In this document: in pieces, positions 1 to 9,346 of the stretch
Layout of the letters: every line of letters starts with the position of its first letter
Position numbering within the stretch: position 1 is the first letter of the stretch
Virus record (IMG/VR): IMGVR_UViG_3300038724_000006
Span: 1 to 56,579 of that record
Direction: 5' to 3' (one strand)
DNA: 56,579 nucleotides
Origin: a virus
The notes under the pieces: generated by a model
The model's input: only the letters and a program-made list of their open reading frames with translations
Database searches by the model: none
What the model was told of the DNA's origin: nothing
Position numbers and translations under genes: made by a program

Positions 1-269
1 GGGGCAAGGTTTTGCTCTAAAGGCCGCAGAATAACTTTGTTGTCTGGCGCCGCACGCATGCCGATTAAAAGGAAATCCGCTCAACCGCATTTCAAAGTAA
101 AAAACCATAAAGACGTAAAATCAGAAATCAGAAAATTGATCTGAAGCTAGTTTGATTACTCATTAGAGGGCTACCCGCACGACCTCTTAAAAAAAGGTAA
201 CGCGGAGAGGTTATGCGCCTCTGGGGCCGCCGGGATTTACGTTAGATTTGCAGGTAACGTGAGGCAGGA
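1..269. repeat. Tandem repeat unit, part A (left copy)
   Basis: This non-coding stretch is nearly identical to 39071-39340. Both begin GGGGCAAGGTTTTGCTC and end GTAACGTGAGGCAGGA, with a more divergent middle (roughly 100-170). It includes a possible imperfect hairpin, TTACGTTA then TAACGTGA, near 237-262. The left copy was separated from the rest of its unit by the prophage. I see no gene or RNA signature in it. Its start lies outside the window. Confidence 0.85.
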
Positions 270-295
270 TGCCGAACGAGGCTCCATACGGACAT

Positions 296-300
296 GGATG
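296..300. repeat. Left 5-bp target-site duplication (GGATG)
   Basis: GGATG immediately precedes the TGTA terminus at 301 and recurs immediately after the TTACA terminus at 38782-38786. Five-bp duplications are the hallmark of MuA-family transposition. The match coincides exactly with TG and CA termini, so chance is unlikely. Confidence 0.85.
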
Positions 301-348
301 TGTAGCGCGTCGCTTAATTTTAGACAGGCAGACGCTTAACTTTAGACG
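301..348. other. Prophage terminus (late-gene end) with two transposase-binding-like sites
   Basis: The terminus TGTAGCGCG is followed by GTCGCTTAATTTTAGAC (309-325) and GACGCTTAACTTTAGAC (331-347), spaced 22 bp apart. A third near-identical copy lies near the opposite end in inverted orientation. In Mu the R1 and R2 MuA sites are likewise about 22 bp apart at the right end. Positions 349-404 up to the last gene show nothing else recognisable. Confidence 0.7.
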
Positions 349-404
349 GTTTTAATCCGCTATTTCGTGCGCTATCTACATCGCCCTAGCTTAGCGGAGC
401 TGGT

Positions 405-1421
405 TTATATCTTTTCAACGTAGAGGGGGGATGACGTCGAAGTTCCCCATGTCGAGGACCAAACAACAAATGTTCTCGATGAACCTCCGCCTATAGGGGT
501 GATTGTAACCTCATCGCCCGGTGTGTTTGATGGAGCACCATTGTCGTCAATGCGATACCACGGAACATTACTGTGCATTTTGCCCGCGATTACGCGTCCA
601 GACCCCACCCATGGCTTATGAAAAACATACGGCGTTGATTCGTCATTCTGCTCAATTGCAGCTTGAGACAAATCCCCATCAACCCACGCGAAATTTGCAC
701 CGATCGTTGCTTTAATTCCGTAATTGCCCGTGTTATCTATTGAACTTCCTGCGAACGTGTTCATGAACACATCATCATCAGTCCAAGGGTTCGGCAGAGG
801 TAATGCCGCAGATGGATATGATGGTGAACCAAAACTTGCAGATGCAATATACCCGCAGAGCGGGCACCAGTCTTCATCTGGCGACGGAACCCTTTTTAAA
901 TTCTGATTCCACTCAAATTCAAATAATCGTAAAGAATAAGCATTGCTTTGATGGGCACTCATCAACCCAAGGCACTGCGCATTTGCACTTATGTAAAAAT
1001 AAAATGCCGTGTCATTTTTGAGATTCAATCCACTACTAGAACTCATATAGTATTGAACTTCGTAATTGTTTTTCGTATTTAGCAAACTATACGTTGTAGA
1101 TACAGCATCAGAAATAGCAACAGTATACGCTCCCGTTGAAAGAGTTAGACGAAATAGTACATATTTTCTTTTTGTTGTTGCACCACTGTTCAACGACGAC
1201 AGAGTGTAATAAATAGAACCGTTTGAGTGCGTATCGTCACGACTTTCTAACGTCCAGCCCGCAGCCACTGACGATACAATATGACCTTCAGCGCCCAGTG
1301 ACGCCACAGTTAAATTGTTAACATCGGTTTCGCCGCATAGCACAGCAACTATGTCATCAAACATGTCGGCATAGCTTAATGTGCCATTCGAAACACCATC
1401 GAAATATAGTTTTGCGTGCAT
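405..1421 (-). CDS. Distal tail-fibre-like protein, 338 aa
   Basis: This is the last gene of the tail operon and of the prophage, which is the usual place for the receptor-binding fibre or its tip. It is rich in Ser, Thr, Gly, Asn and aromatic residues, lacks membrane segments and a signal peptide, and ends in a Ser/Thr/Gly-rich C-terminus, all typical of beta-rich fibres. I recognise no catalytic motif or named family. A CPLC pair near residue 188 might bind metal or form a disulphide. The gene starts 12 bp after gp48. The fibre role is inferred from position and composition only. Confidence 0.6.
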   Translation of the reverse strand: MHAKLYFDGVSNGTLSYADMFDDIVAVLCGETDVNNLTVASLGAEGHIVSSVAAGWTLESRDDTHSNGSIYYTLSSLNSGATTKRKYVLFRLTLSTGAYTVAISDAVSTTYSLLNTKNNYEVQYYMSSSSGLNLKNDTAFYFYISANAQCLGLMSAHQSNAYSLRLFEFEWNQNLKRVPSPDEDWCPLCGYIASASFGSPSYPSAALPLPNPWTDDDVFMNTFAGSSIDNTGNYGIKATIGANFAWVDGDLSQAAIEQNDESTPYVFHKPWVGSGRVIAGKMHSNVPWYRIDDNGAPSNTPGDEVTITPIGGGSSRTFVVWSSTWGTSTSSPLYVEKI

Positions 1422-1433
1422 AGGTAGCTCTCT

Positions 1434-2120
1434 TTAAATTAAGACTAAATCTGAGTTCGTAGGAGTATCTTGATGACCGATAATGTCACCCAATACATTT
1501 ATGTAAGCGTTACCCGGATTACCGGTTATTTGTGCAGTGCCAACGAGAAACATCAATTCTGACTGCATTGGTATATCGCCGTTGTATATAGTTACTGGCG
1601 GAATGCGGTATACGATTAAAAGTTTATGAGCATGAAAATAGCGGCGAACGGTTTGTTCAATTTTATTGAGTATTTCTGTGGGTACGTCATCAGTTGGCAT
1701 TACTAGCTCAACTACGAACATCCAATCAGTGCCCCAAAAATAGCCGCCAAAGTCTTCACCAAACACTGCTTCTTGGTATTCTTTGATCGTTGCAGTGACT
1801 CCGTAGGCTGTCGCTATCGATAAATAAAACGCACGTGATTGGCTGCCATATACTGAATATGCCGCTTTCAGATCAGTAAGCCGCTGATCAAATTCCGTTG
1901 AGCTATTCAACCCGTAATCTGCTTCCCATTGCTCTAATAGCTCACTAACACCACTCGGCAATGACTCTTTGATGAGCTGATTGCCACGAGTATCGATGCG
2001 CGCAAATTCTTCTGCCAGCCCACGCATGAGCAAGGCGATTGCGCTGTCGTCGTCGCGGTGCCACGCGGAACCAGTCGGCAGTAATTGAAGCAATACATCT
2101 GTGTAATTATTAATATCCAT
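1434..2120 (-). CDS. Mu gp48-like baseplate/tail protein (DUF2313), 228 aa
   Basis: The opening (LLPTGSAWHRDDDSAIALL) and the following segment about a weighed, oriented chain (LEQWEADYGL) are characteristic of DUF2313/YmfQ proteins encoded beside baseplate J in Mu-like phages. Their role is late baseplate assembly or the junction to the fibres. I chose the ATG at 2120 because it overlaps the preceding stop as TGATG, implying coupling; an upstream in-frame start at 2138 lies inside the collar gene. The last 45 or so residues, after PVTIYNGDIP, look like an extension beyond the core domain. Confidence 0.82.
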   Translation of the reverse strand: MDINNYTDVLLQLLPTGSAWHRDDDSAIALLMRGLAEEFARIDTRGNQLIKESLPSGVSELLEQWEADYGLNSSTEFDQRLTDLKAAYSVYGSQSRAFYLSIATAYGVTATIKEYQEAVFGEDFGGYFWGTDWMFVVELVMPTDDVPTEILNKIEQTVRRYFHAHKLLIVYRIPPVTIYNGDIPMQSELMFLVGTAQITGNPGNAYINVLGDIIGHQDTPTNSDLVLI

Positions 2121-2971
2121 CAGTATTTTATGCAGCACATTGTTGCGATGTTTTTAACGCGAGTTTCTGTTCCACCGGCGCTATTTATCGTTACCGTGTG
2201 GCTATGACTACCCGCCGAATTGACTGTCACAGTGTGACCGTGATTGCCAGCGCCTTCTGTTGTGTGTAATTCATTTTGCGAATTATCCATCGTTCCGCCA
2301 ATCGTCGAAGACCCCGCGCCAACGTTCCCGTTATTGAGATTTTTTTCAAGAACTGTGTAGTTGTGAGAGTGACTTCCAGCTGATTCCGTTGATGCTGAGT
2401 GACTGTGCGAGCCTGCTGATTCCGTTGATGCGGTATGGCCGTGTAATTTATTTTGATCGTCTTGGTTTGATCCAATGACCCTGCCGGTATCTATCGCTTT
2501 ACCGTCATCCCAGTTGCGCAAATGTACCCCCCGTAAATCTGGCAAACTGAATGTTGTTGAGCCGTTACCGGGGCCAAATTGCCCGTCAGTTTTTGCGCCT
2601 TCGTTTGCGGCTATATTGCTGCTGCTCTGCGCATACGACCACAGATACGAATATTCGATTCTGCTAACTGTTTGGCCATTCGCTTTTAGCCAGCCAGCAG
2701 GAACAGTAGTGCCAGGAAAATTTGATATTTGACCTGCGGTCTGTGATGAAACGACGCTTTTTGCGATATTCCCTATTGCTGTAAATAACTGATCAAATGT
2801 CGCTTCATTAGGTGTTACATCTCCCCCAGCAATAACGTTTAATAATTCATCGTAAACTGCGTTTTGATATGCCGCACTGTTCTTGCTCGGCGGCACTCCG
2901 GCGACAGGGTCGCCGTCTGTGAACTTACCGCCAACTAAGCGGGCGTTACTGTCGGATACTGGATAATCCAT
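2120..2971 (-). CDS. Tail-collar domain fibre protein with His-rich repeats, 283 aa
   Basis: Residues about 85-160 match the phage tail-collar domain: PAGWLKANGQTVSR, then LPDLRGVHLRNWDDGK. This domain is typical of short tail fibres and tip proteins. Downstream are four or more short repeats of the SAGSHSH type; HxH motifs in trimeric fibres commonly coordinate metal ions. The N-terminus (GDPVAGVPPSKNSAAYQNAVYDEL region) resembles that of other collar-type fibres. The gene lies between baseplate J and gp48, whereas in Mu gp48 follows gp47 directly. Confidence 0.83.
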   Translation of the reverse strand: MDYPVSDSNARLVGGKFTDGDPVAGVPPSKNSAAYQNAVYDELLNVIAGGDVTPNEATFDQLFTAIGNIAKSVVSSQTAGQISNFPGTTVPAGWLKANGQTVSRIEYSYLWSYAQSSSNIAANEGAKTDGQFGPGNGSTTFSLPDLRGVHLRNWDDGKAIDTGRVIGSNQDDQNKLHGHTASTESAGSHSHSASTESAGSHSHNYTVLEKNLNNGNVGAGSSTIGGTMDNSQNELHTTEGAGNHGHTVTVNSAGSHSHTVTINSAGGTETRVKNIATMCCIKY

Positions 2972-2982
2972 CGTTTAAACTC

Positions 2983-4032
2983 CTACGCTGGCCATGTGAT
3001 CGTGCCGAGCACGATCAATTGATTAGGTGTTGATATGACGTTTTCGCTTAGATCGATGATGTGATCTGTTTCGCCCGCCGCGCCAGATATTGCTTCGCCG
3101 ATTGCTGACAGTGTGAGTGTGCCGCCCGGCGTTGCTGCGCGCTTGATGAGATCGTCTAGTTCTGCTTCGATGGCTAAACGCACGTCTGATATGTCGGGCG
3201 TAATGCTTGTGAAGGTGATGTCTAGCGGTGCTGCGACGGTCGTTGCAACGTTAAATCCGGCCATGCCCGCTGGGCGGACGCTGTCGATGTAATCTTGCAC
3301 TGCGTTGATGTGTGCAGCCGTTGGAATTGGTGTTGATAAGTCGTCTGTTGTGAAGCGTACAACGACTGTACCAAGGCCATTTTCGTTGGGGTAACTCCAT
3401 GCACGGGTGACATCCACATGCGCTTCTTTTGCCCAGGTAATATAGTCGTTTGCATTGCCGCCCATCGGTGGGTTTTGTCGGCGATCAGCTAGGCGTTCGC
3501 GCACTCGGCTGATTAGCTCTGCTTCTGCGCCGCCGCTGATTTCAACTACGGTTGCAGTGGTATCTGCACCAGCAATTGTTGATGCAATAGTGAGTGTTTT
3601 ACCGGCTGTTAAATTGCCGTTTATGCCTGGTTCAACGGCTCTTAAATTGAGCGTTGTGGATCCACTTTCAGCGGTCGCGGATTCAGTGACTCGCCATGCA
3701 ATTTGGTCTTTGGTGAATATGGTTTCTGCGAGTATGACTATGCCGTCTGTTGCCGCAATTGTTGCTGTTCCGGCAGCACGAGTTGCGGCGATTTGATAGA
3801 TGCCCATTTCGGCTGCGCGACGCAATAGATTTTCGTCGGCGGCGGTGTCGTCAAACAACTGATCGCGGTTGTAATCTAAGTGCGTGTGCAGGCCGTAACA
3901 TGCCCCCGCATGGGCTTGTGCGATGGGGTAATAAATGTCACCGCGCGCGGTTGCAGATTCGCCGCTGTTGCGTTCAATGTCCGCAGCGATACGAGCCTTT
4001 AATGTTGCGAGTTGTGGACGCTCAAATGGCAT
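2983..4032 (-). CDS. Baseplate wedge protein J-like (Mu gp47), 349 aa
   Basis: The protein has baseplate J features: an N-terminal RPQLATLKARIAADIE helix, a central region with AEAELISRVRERLADRRQNPP, then WAKEAHVDVTRAW, the last two being signature segments of the family. It forms the wedge of contractile-tail baseplates. The start overlaps the stop of the gp46-like gene by 11 bp, so the two are probably coupled. Length (349 aa) is normal for the family. Confidence 0.92.
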   Translation of the reverse strand: MPFERPQLATLKARIAADIERNSGESATARGDIYYPIAQAHAGACYGLHTHLDYNRDQLFDDTAADENLLRRAAEMGIYQIAATRAAGTATIAATDGIVILAETIFTKDQIAWRVTESATAESGSTTLNLRAVEPGINGNLTAGKTLTIASTIAGADTTATVVEISGGAEAELISRVRERLADRRQNPPMGGNANDYITWAKEAHVDVTRAWSYPNENGLGTVVVRFTTDDLSTPIPTAAHINAVQDYIDSVRPAGMAGFNVATTVAAPLDITFTSITPDISDVRLAIEAELDDLIKRAATPGGTLTLSAIGEAISGAAGETDHIIDLSENVISTPNQLIVLGTITWPA

Positions 4033-4459
4033 AGGTTTGCTCCATGATTATTTGCTCCCACGTACCATTATTTAATTGGCAATTGAGCTGGTATGCGAGG
4101 CGATCTAGCCCGTTGCGTTCTACCGTTACTTTGATTGCTAACAGATCACCGGCATCGATCATCCACTGGACAGCTTCGGTGATGTAGTTGCGGGCTTTGT
4201 TGATTGTGTTTGTAGTGATTTTTGAGCGGCCTAATAGCCATAATTTACTGCCTAGGCTTTGACCGGACGGCAGGTGCATATCGCCCCAGTAGCCGCGATT
4301 TTTTTCGCCATTGGGTAGCTCGTCGTCGTTAACGCTGGCGTCTGTAAATAGCGATATTGCGATGGCCGTGGTTAGCTTTGTGAGCTGCGTTGCGGGCTGC
4401 GGAACAACGTCTAAACGCTGATTATTTGAGTCCCAGATCAGGACTAGAATTTGACTCAT
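4022..4459 (-). CDS. Mu gp46-like baseplate protein, 145 aa
   Basis: The segment NRGYWGDMHLPSGQSLGSKLWLLGRSK is diagnostic of the phage GP46 family, which includes the gp25-like wedge component of Mu-type baseplates. It sits between the gp45 spike and gp47/J, as in Mu. It overlaps gp45 by 4 bp (ATGA) and J by 11 bp. Confidence 0.9.
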   Translation of the reverse strand: MSQILVLIWDSNNQRLDVVPQPATQLTKLTTAIAISLFTDASVNDDELPNGEKNRGYWGDMHLPSGQSLGSKLWLLGRSKITTNTINKARNYITEAVQWMIDAGDLLAIKVTVERNGLDRLAYQLNCQLNNGTWEQIIMEQTYAI

Positions 4460-5091
4460 TGCGCGCCTCCTGAAACTTGCGGATTACCATCGTCGGTGTA
4501 GCTGTGCGCATGCGTATCGAACGCAATACCGTTAACCGTTAATGATGCAAGGGTTGCCGCGCCTGCTATTCCTGCGGTACCAACGACGACTAAATTGGCC
4601 GCTAAGGCAGTATCGCCAGCAACACCTAAGGTGCTTTGCAATAGAGTTGCGCCAGCCACTTTTAGGGTTCCGGTCATCTCAACTTGAGGGCTATCGACAA
4701 TCACTTTTGTGTTGCTTTTTAATGTTGCTGTGCCGTCGTTTTTTAAGTGCAAGTAGTCAGCGTTTTGGTTGTAAATAGCAACGTCGCCTTCTTCGATTTT
4801 CATGCGATAGCGACGATCTCCGACTTGCAAACCAACTGAGTGCGAACCATTGCCACCAAACGCTAAAACCAAACACTCTGCACCGGCAGGGGCGTGGCTT
4901 GTAAAACCGAACGGCTCTAGGTGTTCGATGTCTGCCAGTTCGTTTCCTCCTGGCACCTTCACTTGTAGTAAACGCACTTTAGATTCGTATTTAACACGGG
5001 TTAAAACGCTGCGTTGCACAAGCATTTTAATGCGTCGGGCCAGCGGGTTTGCAAATGCCGTTATGGTGCGGACTAATTGAGCGCGGGTCAT
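4456..5091 (-). CDS. Mu gp45-like baseplate spike protein, 211 aa
   Basis: The central region has the Mup45 pattern of an OB-fold followed by a repetitive beta-helix: residues about 50-85 contain VKVPGGNELADIEHLEPFGF and APAGAECLVLAFGG. The Ala/Gly/Thr-rich tail then repeats short beta units. Mu gp45 is the membrane-piercing needle at the baseplate centre, with an iron-binding HxH apex; here the C-terminus contains FDTHAHSY (HAH). It overlaps gp44 and gp46 by 4 bp each. Confidence 0.9.
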   Translation of the reverse strand: MTRAQLVRTITAFANPLARRIKMLVQRSVLTRVKYESKVRLLQVKVPGGNELADIEHLEPFGFTSHAPAGAECLVLAFGGNGSHSVGLQVGDRRYRMKIEEGDVAIYNQNADYLHLKNDGTATLKSNTKVIVDSPQVEMTGTLKVAGATLLQSTLGVAGDTALAANLVVVGTAGIAGAATLASLTVNGIAFDTHAHSYTDDGNPQVSGGAQ

Positions 5092-6152
5092 AGAGTGCCC
5101 CCGCTGGTTGACTCAGGCTGTGTGATCAGATCAAACGCGGCTTTAGGCATGACGGTTAGCGTGCTGGTGCGGCCAGATCGTGCAGTTAGATTAGTGGTTA
5201 CTGCGGTAATCAGGCGTTGTGCATTATCTAAGCCGCTGAACTTATCGGTTACGCGCACCAATTCGTTAGGCATCCAGATCCGGCCCTCATCGCCCGCCTG
5301 ACGCCAGCCATGCATTGTGTAGTTGATGCTGCGGCTGCGACCGTAGTTAACGCGACGTTGCCATTCGGCGCGTGCTTGGCATGCCGCGCTATCGACTGAC
5401 TGATCGGTAACGATGACTGACGGACGATAGCGACGTGCATCGCCAGCGATGGTGCTTTTGCTTTGGCTGTTTGCTTCTGCGCTGAGCGTTGCCCAGTTTG
5501 CCGCTTGGCCTGCGACTGTGTACTCGGAAAATAGCGAACGATGGCTACGCTTGGCACTGGCTGCTTTGATGTTTGTGCCCAACAAGAGAGGCACATCGGC
5601 ATTGCCGGTGCCGGATCGGGTGATGACTAAATTGCCAGCGGAATCTGATACCAACAATACGGCGCGAATGCGTGCGAGTTCTTCTAGCGCTTCCCAGATC
5701 AGCTGGCCAGCATCTAAGGTTAAATCGGTGGCGGTAAATGCTTGGTTGGCGGCAGACGTTGCGCTGTTATCTACCAGCACGCTAATGGCAAACGGATTGC
5801 ACAGCTGGCGCGCAACACTTAAGAGCGTTTGACCGGCTTTGATTTGCTGGCCAGTGGTTGAGCAGTCGGCTAGGTCGCCACATTTACTACGGCCAATCAC
5901 TGTGATTTCGTGCGTTTTTGCATCGTAGTCGACGTTGATGTCGTCGACTGCGCCAGTTAGCACTAGGTCATCATCTATATAGGCTTGGCAGCTCATGCCG
6001 TCTTGTACGTCAAATACACCGGCGTTGGTGTTTAGATCTGGGGCTATCTTAAGTTCAAACTGATGCGGCCCTTGCTCGATGCTGCGTAGTAATACAACGT
6101 CTTTAAAACCTATGTAATTGCGACCGTCGACACGTAACACTAATTCACTCAT
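5088..6152 (-). CDS. Mu gp44 (P)-like baseplate hub protein, 354 aa
   Basis: The N-terminus (VDGRNYIGFKDVVLLRSIEQ) and the segment ITVIGRSKCGDLADCS are typical of Mu gpP, the hub protein related to T4 gp27. It forms the ring that connects the tail tube to the spike. Length is close to the Mu protein. It overlaps gp43 by 4 bp and gp45 by 4 bp. Confidence 0.92.
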   Translation of the reverse strand: MSELVLRVDGRNYIGFKDVVLLRSIEQGPHQFELKIAPDLNTNAGVFDVQDGMSCQAYIDDDLVLTGAVDDINVDYDAKTHEITVIGRSKCGDLADCSTTGQQIKAGQTLLSVARQLCNPFAISVLVDNSATSAANQAFTATDLTLDAGQLIWEALEELARIRAVLLVSDSAGNLVITRSGTGNADVPLLLGTNIKAASAKRSHRSLFSEYTVAGQAANWATLSAEANSQSKSTIAGDARRYRPSVIVTDQSVDSAACQARAEWQRRVNYGRSRSINYTMHGWRQAGDEGRIWMPNELVRVTDKFSGLDNAQRLITAVTTNLTARSGRTSTLTVMPKAAFDLITQPESTSGGTL

Positions 6153-7363
6153 TTCAGCACCTCGATGTCTTTACCGGCGGGCATAAACAAAGGGTTGGCG
6201 ATGCTGTTGCGGCTGACTAATTCGTCTGCCTTTGTGGCATCGCCATATACTTGATGTGCAATCACGAGCGCAGGTAATGACGTGCGACGTTGAATGTATT
6301 CAATTTTATTTAGACCTGGTGCGAGTTGTTCGACGCGCTTGTAGAGTGCGGTTTGTAGCTCGGTGATTGCCGCGTATTCGCTGTAGCTTAATGTGGTGGC
6401 GGCTGATTGATCGTCTAGCTCTGCGAGCAGTGCATCGCGTATTGCGATGGCATCGTCGTAGCTTGTAAATAATACGTCGTCTGCAGCGATGGCTTGGGCC
6501 ATTGATACTACGGCGATAGAGCCGAGTGCTGTACCAATTAACTCTTGGTTATCTGCCATTGCCGCGCGGTTTTGTGTTGCCACGCCATTGGCGGCGGTGC
6601 GTGATATAGGGCTGGTGATTTTAAAACCTGCGAGCAACTGATCGTACACACCAAACGCGGTTTTAATATCGCTAGCAATACCAATAAAACTACTGACTAC
6701 GCCTGCCACTGTGCTTATTAATGTCGCAGGGGTTTGGATGAGGTTTGCTAGCTCGTTGCCGAGATCGTCGATGTCTGACGATATATCTTCGACTTGGGCG
6801 ACCGCTGCATTTATTTTGCCGTTGATTTTACGGATGGCATCAGTAGCGGTATTGAGTTGATCTAGCGCAGAGTTACGCACAAATTCAGGCTGACCGGACG
6901 TGTTAAAATTCGCGACAAATTGAGCGGTGGTTTGTGCCAGGCACTGAGTTGCAGCATCGACCAATGCATCGGCAGTGTTGGCCGAAAAGACAGGCGCGCC
7001 ACGGCCCGCTTTAACGTAATTTATATTAAATGAGCAGTAGCCACCTTGGCGGCTGGTAATTGACCACGAATAATCAACAACGCGTATTGAGAGTGAGCCA
7101 AGGTATGGATGTACCAGCGTTGCGACACTCGGCTGATCCAGCGCAGCTATTAATGTATCGCGGGCGATGTCGTAGTCGTCACCGATTAAAAAAGCTTGGA
7201 ATGAAAACTGGCCAGACTTTTTGCCGAGGTCTTCGGTGTCGTGGTCTTCTTGCAGTGGGTATTCGTGTACGACGACATTGCGACCGCCTGAGCCTGTCGC
7301 TTGATTGACGTGAAACTCGATGCCACGGAATGAAGCTTTTTGTAGACGATTGCGCCACGACAT
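6149..7363 (-). CDS. DNA circularisation protein N-like (Mu gp43), 404 aa
   Basis: The N-terminal 120 residues (MSWRNRLQKASFRGIEFHV, then HEYPLQ and the FLIGDDYD segment) match the phage N / DNA-circulation N-terminal domain. In Mu, gpN is a tail component that injects with the DNA and helps protect or circularise it. The central Ala-rich helical part is variable in the family. The C-terminal LPALVIAHQVYGDATKADELVSRN segment is conserved. The start codon touches the stop of the tape-measure gene. Confidence 0.9.
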   Translation of the reverse strand: MSWRNRLQKASFRGIEFHVNQATGSGGRNVVVHEYPLQEDHDTEDLGKKSGQFSFQAFLIGDDYDIARDTLIAALDQPSVATLVHPYLGSLSIRVVDYSWSITSRQGGYCSFNINYVKAGRGAPVFSANTADALVDAATQCLAQTTAQFVANFNTSGQPEFVRNSALDQLNTATDAIRKINGKINAAVAQVEDISSDIDDLGNELANLIQTPATLISTVAGVVSSFIGIASDIKTAFGVYDQLLAGFKITSPISRTAANGVATQNRAAMADNQELIGTALGSIAVVSMAQAIAADDVLFTSYDDAIAIRDALLAELDDQSAATTLSYSEYAAITELQTALYKRVEQLAPGLNKIEYIQRRTSLPALVIAHQVYGDATKADELVSRNSIANPLFMPAGKDIEVLK

Positions 7364-9192
7364 TAGGCACCTCCTGGCAACATGCTGGCACCGGAAATAT
7401 CCACATCCATATTTTCTGCGTTCGGGGCTTTAATGCTGATGCGATCGTCACTGACTTTAATATCTAATTGAGTGCGTTCGCGTGATGCCTCACGACGTGA
7501 GCGACGAGATGAACTAGGTTTAAATTCTGCAAGATCAGGATCAGCATCTAATGCCGCTCGTGCAACTTCACTGCCGAGCGCTGCCATGAGTTGGGCTGTA
7601 AAACGCCCAATGCTTTTTTTAGTGTTGTCGCTCAGCATCGGATTTATAACGTGTTCGCCGATCTCCCAACCTGCGGCACCTGCCGCCAAAACAGGGACGG
7701 CGCGAGTACCAAAAAAAGCACCTGCGCGACCTAATACCCCCGCACTTGCAGCTGCGCCTGCTGGTGCTGGCAAACGAGGCACGGACGCACCACGGCCACC
7801 GGGTAGGCGTGACATTAAATCCCCAGAACCAAAGCCTATACCGGGCATGTTGACGACATAAACAGGCTGAACACCTGCCAGCTCTTCTAGGCCTTTACCT
7901 ACTGCAACACCGGCACCTAAGCTGCCGAGCTTGCCGAGTAATTTACCGCTGCCTTTTAATAGCAGCGCGCCGCCTAATATACCTGCGGCACCTCCGGCTA
8001 ATAATTCGCCGCCACTGAATTTTTTGTCATCTAATAGGTATTTAATCGCGTCTTGTATTGTTTCGTTGATTGGCTGGGCAAAGCCGTCTGCGGCTTCTTT
8101 TAATACGGATTTAAGACGCGATACTTGATCTACTGAGTTTTCTAATGCGCCACTTAAATCGTTGGCAATGGTGCCACCGGCGTTGGCAATTTCTGCGCTC
8201 ATTTGGCGGGCTTGGCTTAATGTATTGCCGCTTAGTAATACGCGAAGACCGCGCATTGTGTCTAAATCCACCTCACCAAATGCCAAGCTTAAACCTTGAT
8301 CGCGCTGGGCATCGGTTTTGAATTTTTGATAACCCGCCGCGATGTCATCCAGTACATCGAGTGCGGCGCGGCGTTCGCCTTCGGCATTGTAAAAAGTAAC
8401 GCCGGTTGCTTGTGCTGCTTTATCTAAATACTTTTGATTGGTAAATATGCGTAGCGTTGAATCGACCAATGTTGCAAGGCGTTCGGGGTTGCGCTCCATT
8501 AGCGACAATTGTTCGATTAAGCCGAGGGTTTGATCAAACTCCAAACCTGCCGCATTTGCATTAATGCCAACCCGCGCAAAAATAGCTGAAAGGTCTTCTA
8601 GTTCGGCATTACCCAAGCGGCCCGCTTTTGTCATACGGTCGAGAATATCAACCGAGTTTTCAGCCTTAGATAAATCAAAATCAAAGGACTGTGCGGCAAC
8701 AGTTAATGCACCGGATAGAACTTCCGCTTGTGAGCCTGTAACGGCCATTGCTGGGTTGATTGCTTTAATGGTTGCTAGTGCTTCGGCCCAACCTTGGCCC
8801 GCTTGAATTAAATTATTAAAGCCGCCCAACAGTGAATCTAATGACTGACCTGTTTGCAGTGCCATCAAAAATAATTCTTTGCGCAGATCGGCTGTTTGCT
8901 CTGCTGTTGCCCCTGCAGTTTGCTGAATATTAATTAGCTTTTTATCTAACTGTGCTGAGTCGATAACTTGTCGATACCCCGCATACGCTGCACCAGCACC
9001 TGCAACCACAGCCGCAGTATGACCGGCTAAGCCGTCCAGATTGCGGCCAGCGCTTTGTGCTGCCATGCTCATGCGGCCAAGGTCACGCTGACCGCGCTGG
9101 CTAAAACCCGACAACGAGCGGCCATATTGCTGCGCTCGCTGGGTTAGGTTTCCGGCTAGATCTATAACAACACTGGTGCGAAGTTCGGTCAT
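7363..9192 (-). CDS. Tail tape-measure protein, 609 aa
   Basis: The N-terminal 350 residues carry the TP901-type tape-measure core, including QTAGATAEQTADLRKELF and DILDRMTKAGRLGNAELEDL. Hydrophobic Gly/Ala segments follow around residues 400-430 and 510-530, consistent with a protein that lines the tail tube and may insert in the membrane during injection. The C-terminus is charged. The gene follows the frameshifted tail-chaperone pair, as in most long-tailed phages, and its length sets tail length. Confidence 0.9.
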   Translation of the reverse strand: MTELRTSVVIDLAGNLTQRAQQYGRSLSGFSQRGQRDLGRMSMAAQSAGRNLDGLAGHTAAVVAGAGAAYAGYRQVIDSAQLDKKLINIQQTAGATAEQTADLRKELFLMALQTGQSLDSLLGGFNNLIQAGQGWAEALATIKAINPAMAVTGSQAEVLSGALTVAAQSFDFDLSKAENSVDILDRMTKAGRLGNAELEDLSAIFARVGINANAAGLEFDQTLGLIEQLSLMERNPERLATLVDSTLRIFTNQKYLDKAAQATGVTFYNAEGERRAALDVLDDIAAGYQKFKTDAQRDQGLSLAFGEVDLDTMRGLRVLLSGNTLSQARQMSAEIANAGGTIANDLSGALENSVDQVSRLKSVLKEAADGFAQPINETIQDAIKYLLDDKKFSGGELLAGGAAGILGGALLLKGSGKLLGKLGSLGAGVAVGKGLEELAGVQPVYVVNMPGIGFGSGDLMSRLPGGRGASVPRLPAPAGAAASAGVLGRAGAFFGTRAVPVLAAGAAGWEIGEHVINPMLSDNTKKSIGRFTAQLMAALGSEVARAALDADPDLAEFKPSSSRRSRREASRERTQLDIKVSDDRISIKAPNAENMDVDISGASMLPGGA

Positions 9193-9214
9193 TATTTGCG
9201 CCTATTGTTTACGA

Positions 9215-9346
9215 CTATTTAAAGCGTGATTGAATGCGGTTTAATGGTTCTTTTCTTATGGCTTGCAGGTCGGTAATGCTCATGCCTTTTTTTAATAAAT
9301 TACTTTCCATTTGCTCTAACTCATTCGCCAGAGCTATCGCTTCGCC
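9215..9346 (-). CDS. Frameshift extension of the tail chaperone (gp41-42 fusion), 43 aa
   Basis: This frame is open from the slippery site to a TAG at 9215-9217 and encodes a 43-residue extension: GEAIALANELEQMES, a Lys-rich joint, then ITDLQAIRKEPLNRI. It has no good start of its own. The composition (ELEQMES... DLQAIRKEP) resembles the downstream partner of gpG-T-type chaperones that bind the tape measure. With a -2 slip at residue 133 the fusion would be 176 aa. The extension is clear in the sequence; its expression is inferred from Mu. Confidence 0.78.
   Translation of the reverse strand, partial: GEAIALANELEQMESNLLKKGMSITDLQAIRKEPLNRIQSRFK

Noticed and set aside
208-269. Possible integron attC site in the repeat
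   Set aside because: GTTAGAT resembles a core site and there is an imperfect hairpin, but no partner RYYYAAC box at the right distance and no integrase were seen.
3455-4034. Plus-strand frames opposite the baseplate genes
   Set aside because: They are antisense to the well-supported baseplate J gene and lack protein features or ribosome sites.
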